A stretch of 15,801 nt of DNA, taken from DASRAU01 sp036005805. GTDB lineage: Bacteria > Acidobacteriota > Polarisedimenticolia > Gp22-AA2. This document shows, piece by piece, positions 6,986 to 15,801 of the stretch. The stretch is taken from the NCBI GenBank assembly GCA_036005805.1, contig DASYQE010000276.1, positions 1 through 15,801 on the forward strand. The letters are read 5' to 3'. Under the pieces are notes generated by a model. It did not search any database. It saw only the letters and a list, made by a program, of their open reading frames with translations, and was not told the DNA's origin. Position numbers and translations under genes: made by a program. How positions within the stretch are numbered: the first letter of the stretch is position 1; every line of letters starts with the position of its first letter.

Positions 6986-9006
6986 GGGCCCCCCTGCGCG
7001 GCGGCGGGGGCGAAGCCGATCGTGGTCCGGTCGGCCTGGACGATCTTGTCGTACATGGCGCGGGCGCCCGCCTGCTCGCTGGCGGGGAGGCGGTTGCGCC
7101 TCGCGCTGAACTGGCGCTCGCAGCGCGCCCCCCCTTCGCCGTAGGCCGAGCAGGTCAGGCTCATGGTGGCGAGCGACGAGCGGGCCTGCACCGCGGCCGG
7201 CATCTGGCCCGCGGCGAGTCCCGCCGGCGGCTCGATGGCGACGCTCTCGGCGACATTCCAGCCGCGGTCGACGTAGAACGGGTGCTGGCGCGCCGAGCGC
7301 GACAGCGGGTTGGTCTCCGAGCACGTCAGGATGCAGCTGCGCACCAGCACCACCTCGTCGGCGACGGTGACGAGTCCGGGCGCCTGGAACGACAGCTTGA
7401 GCGTCAGCGGCTTCGCGGCATCGTCGAGCGCTTCGAAGGCGTACGACGAGATGACCGCGCCGGCGCGCCGTCCGCCGAGCCATTCCTTGACGGCAGCCTC
7501 GCGCTCCGATTCCGAATCCGGGACGAGCTCGCCGCGCAGCTCGAGGGCGTCCTCGCCGGTGAACTCCGCCTGAAGGTCGACCTGCGCCTTGCCGTCGCGC
7601 GCCGGCTTCACGGTCATCCGGTAGCGCGACGTGCTCACCTCGGCGCGCGTCGGGAGATCGACTATCTCGTCCTTGAGGCCGTGGATCACGAGCGCCGCGG
7701 TCCCCGAGTCGCGCCAGGGCACGAACCCGTACGGCACGTACGACACGGTCGGGTCGATGTATTCGCGTCCCGAAGCGCCCGGCAGCGCCACGATGACGTG
7801 CGAGAACTGCGTCAGCCCGAAGAACTTGGGGTTGAGCGTTCCGAGATCCTTCCCGGCCACGAGCACCGGGTCCGCCTCGACCCCGGCGCTCTTGAGCGCC
7901 GCGAGCAGGAGCACCGCCTTCTCCTCGTTGTCGGCCGTCTTGTCCTTCACGACCGCGGAGAGGGGGCGCGTCCCCCCGACGACGTCGACGAACGGGACGT
8001 AGCGGAAATCGTCCTGCACGTGTTTGACGATCGCCCGGATCTTCGCCGGCGGGTCGGCCGCCCCCTGCGTCCAGGCCTGCACGAGCGGCGCCACGTCGGA
8101 CGCCCCCTGCTTGATCGCATGGTCGTAGGAATCCCCGACGTAGCGGGCCACCGACTCCCAGTCCACGAAGAAGCGGTCCTGCCGGCCGAGCGCCGAAGAG
8201 TAATGGCCCTGCCAGACGTTGAGCGCCATGTCGAGGCGCGGCGTGGTCTCGCGCGCCGGCGGCATGAGCGCCTCGCCGCGCGACGCCGGCACGTCGGTCA
8301 GCTCGCGCGTGAAGACCTGACCCTTCTGGTTCCCGTCCCGCCACTCCCCCCACTCGGGCGGGGCCGGCGGGCACAGCGAGCACAGGATGGCGTAGCTCGA
8401 ACCGGCCAGGAAGCCCTGCGAGACATGCGCCTTCAGCGTGTAGGCATCGCCGCCGAAGACATACGGATCGATGAAGAGCAGCCCGTTGTCGTGCCGCACG
8501 TAGCGGTACTCGAGGATGGCCCCCGGCTCGACCGCCGGGAAGTTGAAGACGTGCTCGATCTGCCGGATGCTCCCCACCTGGAACGCCACCTTCTCGAAGA
8601 TCTGGTCGGGAGGCACCGGCACGATCGTGCCATCGGCCTTGATCGTGCGGGCTTCGATGGCCTCGACGCGCGAGTACTTGCCGGCGCGGATGTGCACCTC
8701 GCCGAATTCCTTGCCGCGATCGTTGAGCACTTTCAGGCGCCAGTGGTAGCGCAGGACGTTGACGAAATCATCCGCCTTCTGCTGGATGCGCCCGTCGCGC
8801 GATTGCCTCAGGATCACGGCGCCCGCCTCGGGATCGGCGTCGAGCTTCGTCAGCGCCTTCTCGGAGGGGGTGATCTCCGGCCAGTCGGAGGCGCCGTCGC
8901 CCGCGGGGCGCCTGGCGGCGCTCGAAGGACGGGAGCTGGCCATCAGGGCGGCGACCAGGAGCAGCAGCGGCGGGATGCGGAACGGACGGGGGGCGGATGC
9001 CTTCAC
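6982..9006 (-). CDS. Exported DUF3857/transglutaminase-fold protein, catalytic Cys replaced by Asn (paralogue 1)
   Basis: The protein has 674 residues. The GTG start at 9006 is chosen because GGAGGAGG lies five bases before it and a signal peptide follows directly (PPLLLLVAALMASS, cut near SSA-A at residue 30-31). The frame extends upstream to 9108 but would run into the divergent gene. Residues about 55-260 form DUF3857 (ARTIKADGTIVPVPPDQ; FPAVEPGAILEYRYV). Residues about 305-425 form a transglutaminase-like core with KTADNEEKAVLLLAAL, FSHVIVALPG (His403) and EYIDPT (Asp418). Asn360, encoded at 7927-7929, stands where the catalytic Cys belongs. Cys pairs 209/212, 558/562 and 619/629 match those of the downstream paralogue. 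The two genes are evidently a tandem duplication and overlap by 4 bases. No transmembrane segment follows the signal peptide, so a soluble periplasmic or secreted protein is likely. Role unknown. Confidence 0.88.
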   Translation of the reverse strand: MKASAPRPFRIPPLLLLVAALMASSRPSSAARRPAGDGASDWPEITPSEKALTKLDADPEAGAVILRQSRDGRIQQKADDFVNVLRYHWRLKVLNDRGKEFGEVHIRAGKYSRVEAIEARTIKADGTIVPVPPDQIFEKVAFQVGSIRQIEHVFNFPAVEPGAILEYRYVRHDNGLLFIDPYVFGGDAYTLKAHVSQGFLAGSSYAILCSLCPPAPPEWGEWRDGNQKGQVFTRELTDVPASRGEALMPPARETTPRLDMALNVWQGHYSSALGRQDRFFVDWESVARYVGDSYDHAIKQGASDVAPLVQAWTQGAADPPAKIRAIVKHVQDDFRYVPFVDVVGGTRPLSAVVKDKTADNEEKAVLLLAALKSAGVEADPVLVAGKDLGTLNPKFFGLTQFSHVIVALPGASGREYIDPTVSYVPYGFVPWRDSGTAALVIHGLKDEIVDLPTRAEVSTSRYRMTVKPARDGKAQVDLQAEFTGEDALELRGELVPDSESEREAAVKEWLGGRRAGAVISSYAFEALDDAAKPLTLKLSFQAPGLVTVADEVVLVRSCILTCSETNPLSRSARQHPFYVDRGWNVAESVAIEPPAGLAAGQMPAAVQARSSLATMSLTCSAYGEGGARCERQFSARRNRLPASEQAGARAMYDKIVQADRTTIGFAPAAAQGGP

Positions 9007-9071
9007 GTGAGCCTCCTCCAACCTCGAAGAACCGATGCGCGAGCGAGCGACTTGGCGGTATTCTAACCGAC
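9007..9071. promoter_or_regulatory. Divergent intergenic region with near-symmetric, bidirectional -10 element
   Basis: These 65 bases separate divergent genes. On the plus strand TATTCT (9059-9064) precedes ATG 9072 by 7 bases. On the minus strand TAGAAT (9065 down to 9060) is a 5-of-6 match to TATAAT and would give a leader of about 45 bases carrying the GGAGGAGG ribosome site. The two hexamers overlap on opposite strands. No consensus -35 is visible for either direction. Confidence 0.5.
9008..9018 (-). promoter_or_regulatory. Shine-Dalgarno GGAGGAGG for the minus-strand gene
   Basis: Reading the minus strand, GGAGGAGG is followed by CTCAC and then GTG at 9006-9004. This strong site decides the GTG start over upstream in-frame starts. 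Confidence 0.75.
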
Positions 9072-11003
9072 ATGCGCTGGCGCCCGGCCCTCCCGATCCT
9101 GCCGGCACTGCTGGCTCTGGCGGCGGTGCTCCTCCCCCGTCCGCTCCACGCGGTGGAGGCCGACCTCGGGCGCGGTCAGGAAGCCATCCTGCTCGAGGAG
9201 CGGATGGAGATCGCCGTGGTGTCCGACACCTCCGCGCGCGTCCGCTACCTCAACCGCACGCAGATCCTGACGGCGAGTGGCGCGGAGCACTACGACACCG
9301 CCTACGTGAGCTACGGCAAGGGGGTGGCCGTCCGCGACATGCGCGGCGCGGTCATCTCCCCCGCCGGCAAGCGGACGGAGGTCAAGCGCCAGGAGATCGC
9401 CGACGGCGCCGCCTTCGCGTCGTACACGCTGTACGCCGACTCGATGGTGCGCGCCATGCGCTTCCCCGGGGTCGTGCCCGGGGCGACCGTCGAGTACTCG
9501 TACGAACAGGAGGTCAGCAATCTCTTCTTCCTCCCGTCCCGCTTCGACCTGCAGGAGCCGATCCCCGTCCGTCTCAAGACCCTGAGCGTGCAGGCGCCCG
9601 TGGGCTTCGCGCTGCGGACCCACGTTCAGGGAGCGACGCCCGAATACGAGCGGACGGAAAAGGGCGGCGTCGTCACGCAGCGCTGGACCGTGAAGGACGT
9701 CGCGCCCCTGAAGCGCGAATCGATGCTGCCACCGCTCGCCGACATCGTGCCGAACGTGGCGATCATGCCGCGGAAGATCGTCTGGGCCGGGGTGACCACC
9801 ATCGACGCCGCCAACTGGAGCGGCATCGGGCGTTTCTACTGGGATCTGGCGCACGACCGCCTGTCCCCCGCGCCGGAGGTGGCGGAGGCGGCGCGATCCC
9901 TCGTGCAGGGGGTGACGGACCCCGACGAGCGGCTGCGCACCCTCTTCGAGTTCGTGCAGGGGAAGATCAACTACGTCTCGATCTCCCTCGGAGTCGGCGG
10001 GTGGCAGCCGCACACCAACGGTGATGTCTACAAGTACCGCTACGGCGACTGCAAGGACAAGGCGACGCTCCTCATCGCCATGCTGCGCGCGGTGGACCTC
10101 GAGGCGCTGCCGGTCCTCATCCGCACGCGCGACTCCGGCCTCATCGATCGGGACAACCCCTCGGTGGACTTCAACCACGCCATCGTCGCCGTGCCGCGCC
10201 CGGATGGCTACCTCTTCCTCGACCCGACCGACACGCGAACACCGTTCGGCGATCTCCCGGACATCGACCAGGGGGTGCCGGTGGTCGTGGTCAAGCCGGA
10301 CGGAACCGGGGAGTTGTTCGAGACCCCGCTCTCGCCGCCCGAGCGCAACCGCCGCGATCGCGTCGTCCGCGCGGTCCTGAGCCCGACGGGAAATCTCGAA
10401 GGCACCTTCGAGATGACTGCCTGGGGTCAGCGCCGGGTGGACATGAACGGTCTCCTCGACAGCACGCCGAGCGAGCGCGAGGACGACCTCGAAGACCTGG
10501 TGGCGTCACTGTGCCCGGGCGCCGTGATGAAAGGATACGAAGTGACACCACCCAGGGGGCCGCAGGATCCCATCAAGGTCTCGATCCGCTTCGCGGTGCC
10601 GCAGTTCGTCACGCGCACGGCGGGGCTCGAGATCCTGAGCCCCCAGGTCGTCCGGCTGCCATGGCTCACCCAGCTCGCCTCGGCCCCCAACCGCGTGCAT
10701 CCGCTCTACATCGACTACCCGCGGCAGGAGAACTCGGAGGTCCACCTCTCGCTTCCCGCCGGTCGCACGATCAAGAAGATGCCGGCCGACCGCGAGAGGT
10801 CGGGGGCGGGGGTCTCGGCGGCTTCGCACTACGCGCTGCGCCAGGACGGGGACCACGGCGTGCTCGAGGTCCGCCGGTCCGTGTCGATCGCCCGCCGCGA
10901 GGTCCCGCCGTCCGATTTCCCCGCCCTGCGCGACGTCCTTGGCAGCCTCGCCGAGGAGGACGCCGCGGCGGTCACCCTCATCGCCGCCGGTTCGGGTTCG
11001 TAA
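9072..11003 (+). CDS. Exported DUF3857/transglutaminase protein with intact Cys-His-Asp triad
   Basis: The protein has 643 residues. The ATG at 9072 is chosen because it opens a signal peptide (LPILPALLALAAVLLP, cut near LHA-V at 27-28); earlier in-frame codons to 8997 would cross the divergent promoter. Residues about 30-230 form DUF3857 (EERMEIAVVSD, RYLNRTQIL, FPGVVPGATVEYSYEQE). Residues about 265-392 are a transglutaminase core with YRYGDCKDKATLLIAMLRA (Cys327), FNHAIVAVPR (His369) and LFLDPTD (Asp384), so the papain-like triad is complete. Residues about 425-643 form the beta-rich C-terminal region usual in this family. There are only two cysteines in the whole protein (327, 481), unlike the divergent paralogues. 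No ribosome site precedes the ATG, which fits a leaderless mRNA from TATTCT 9059-9064. It could cleave or crosslink periplasmic peptides; the substrate is unknown. Confidence 0.9.
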   Translation: MRWRPALPILPALLALAAVLLPRPLHAVEADLGRGQEAILLEERMEIAVVSDTSARVRYLNRTQILTASGAEHYDTAYVSYGKGVAVRDMRGAVISPAGKRTEVKRQEIADGAAFASYTLYADSMVRAMRFPGVVPGATVEYSYEQEVSNLFFLPSRFDLQEPIPVRLKTLSVQAPVGFALRTHVQGATPEYERTEKGGVVTQRWTVKDVAPLKRESMLPPLADIVPNVAIMPRKIVWAGVTTIDAANWSGIGRFYWDLAHDRLSPAPEVAEAARSLVQGVTDPDERLRTLFEFVQGKINYVSISLGVGGWQPHTNGDVYKYRYGDCKDKATLLIAMLRAVDLEALPVLIRTRDSGLIDRDNPSVDFNHAIVAVPRPDGYLFLDPTDTRTPFGDLPDIDQGVPVVVVKPDGTGELFETPLSPPERNRRDRVVRAVLSPTGNLEGTFEMTAWGQRRVDMNGLLDSTPSEREDDLEDLVASLCPGAVMKGYEVTPPRGPQDPIKVSIRFAVPQFVTRTAGLEILSPQVVRLPWLTQLASAPNRVHPLYIDYPRQENSEVHLSLPAGRTIKKMPADRERSGAGVSAASHYALRQDGDHGVLEVRRSVSIARREVPPSDFPALRDVLGSLAEEDAAAVTLIAAGSGS

Positions 11004-11054
11004 CTCAGGTCACAATTCCGCGCTTCCGCATATCAAATACGTCATCCGGAAGGT

Positions 11055-11074
11055 CGGTTTCCGTCACGAAACCG
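11055..11074. repeat. Inverted repeat CGGTTTC/GAAACCG, possible 3' hairpin or operator
   Basis: CGGTTTC (11055-11061), a six-base loop, and GAAACCG (11068-11074) form a perfect 7-bp stem 51 bases after the upstream stop. There is no following T run, so a classical intrinsic terminator is not supported. A protein-binding site or Rho-independent-like 3' end stabiliser is possible. Confidence 0.45.
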
Positions 11075-11113
11075 TGGTTTCCGGGGGATCCCCAAACTGA
11101 TCGTGGTTTTCCG
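11056..11113 (+). repeat. Three direct copies of GGTTT(T)CCG
   Basis: GGTTTCCG occurs at 11056-11063 and 11076-11083, and GGTTTTCCG at 11105-11113. The offsets are 20 and 29 bases, so the first two copies lie near two helical turns apart. The gap palindrome GGGGATCCCC lies between copies two and three. Confidence 0.4.
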
Positions 11114-11302
11114 CTGAATCCGTCGTAGATCGCTGCTCACCTGAAGGGCGGACCGCACCCGTTGACGGCCTCCCGGAAGGTGACAGACATGCTGGACCTT
11201 CGGTCCCTTTCGTCGGCTCAGGCGGCACGCTTCGCGGCCGCCGTTTTGTCCTTGCGCTCACACGACGAATCGAAGAGGATGACGACTCCCAACCCGTCAG
11301 CC

Positions 11303-11310
11303 GGAAGGAG
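11303..11310 (+). promoter_or_regulatory. Shine-Dalgarno GGAAGGAG for the LamG/MopE gene
   Basis: GGAAGGAG ends 7 bases before ATG 11318-11320, and a signal peptide follows directly. This fixes the start of the large gene. Confidence 0.75.
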
Positions 11311-11317
11311 CCCCCTC

Positions 11318-15801
<4,484 letters not shown>

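Larger units (their letters stand above)
11004..11317. other. Gene-free gap with inverted and direct repeats before the LamG gene
   Basis: No credible gene is seen in these 314 bases. The sequence is less GC-rich than its surroundings around 11015-11050. It holds a 7-bp inverted repeat (11055-11061 with 11068-11074), the palindrome GGGGATCCCC (11084-11093) and three GGTTT(T)CCG copies. The end carries the ribosome site for the next gene. It probably holds the promoter of the large downstream gene and the 3' end of the upstream transcript, but I see no convincing -35/-10 pair. Confidence 0.6.

Noticed and set aside
4967..8383. A single 1138-residue minus-strand protein
   Set aside because: The first 466 or so residues are an out-of-frame reading of paralogue 1. 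A GTG with ribosome site and signal peptide at 6985, overlapping the upstream stop, marks the real start.
120..9066. Other long antisense frames, such as 120-2030 and 2873-4855 (minus) and 5282-7144 and 7282-9066 (plus)
   Set aside because: Each lies opposite a gene with recognisable family motifs, has a skewed composition, and lacks a ribosome site. They are GC-driven shadows.
11055..11093. Intrinsic terminator after the 9072-11003 gene
   Set aside because: The 7-bp stem and the GGGGATCCCC palindrome are not followed by a T run, so only inverted repeats are reported.
11162..11190. TTGACG (11162-11167) as the -35 of a promoter for the LamG gene
   Set aside because: No acceptable -10 hexamer lies 16-18 bases downstream. 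The sequence there is AGACAT or GACATG.

Overview
The window is a GC-rich bacterial chromosomal segment, roughly two thirds G+C by eye, with strongly G/C-biased third codon positions. Gene content (a GlxA-type regulator, a GctAB-type CoA-transferase, several DUF3857/transglutaminase-like proteins and a giant LamG plus MopE-motif surface protein) fits Acidobacteriota or a similar high-GC soil phylum such as Myxococcota. This placement is inferred from gene families only. I see no rRNA, tRNA, CRISPR array, insertion sequence or phage gene.

Layout. (1) Bases 1-1283, plus strand: the 3' end of an AraC/GlxA-like regulator overlaps by 4 bases an exported DJ-1/PfpI-domain protein that carries a cysteine-rich metal-binding ribbon at its N-terminus. 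(2) Bases 1338-4957, plus strand: two CoA-transferase subunits, then a class III aminotransferase with an unusual 183-residue charged N-terminal extension. The order suggests an amino-acid or short-chain acid catabolic cassette whose substrate cannot be read from sequence. (3) Bases 4967-9006, minus strand: two tandem paralogous exported DUF3857/transglutaminase-fold proteins, translationally coupled. Both have Asn where the nucleophilic Cys should be. (4) Bases 9072-11003, plus strand: a third, divergently transcribed DUF3857/transglutaminase protein with the Cys-His-Asp triad intact. The 65-base divergent gap has a near-symmetric -10 element readable on both strands. (5) Bases 11004-11317: a gene-free gap with inverted and direct repeats. 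(6) Bases 11318-15801: one continuous plus-strand gene running off the window (at least 1494 codons). It encodes an exported modular protein of five LamG/concanavalin-like repeats interleaved with six Cys/Asp-rich MopE-type motifs.

The best candidate for an undescribed system is the 4967-11003 cluster: one catalytically plausible periplasmic transglutaminase-like protein opposite two predicted pseudo-enzymes that have lost the nucleophile but share three cysteine pairs. Its function is unknown. The neighbouring LamG/MopE protein and the exported metal-ribbon DJ-1 protein show that much of this locus acts outside the cytoplasm, but nothing in the sequence proves that the modules cooperate.
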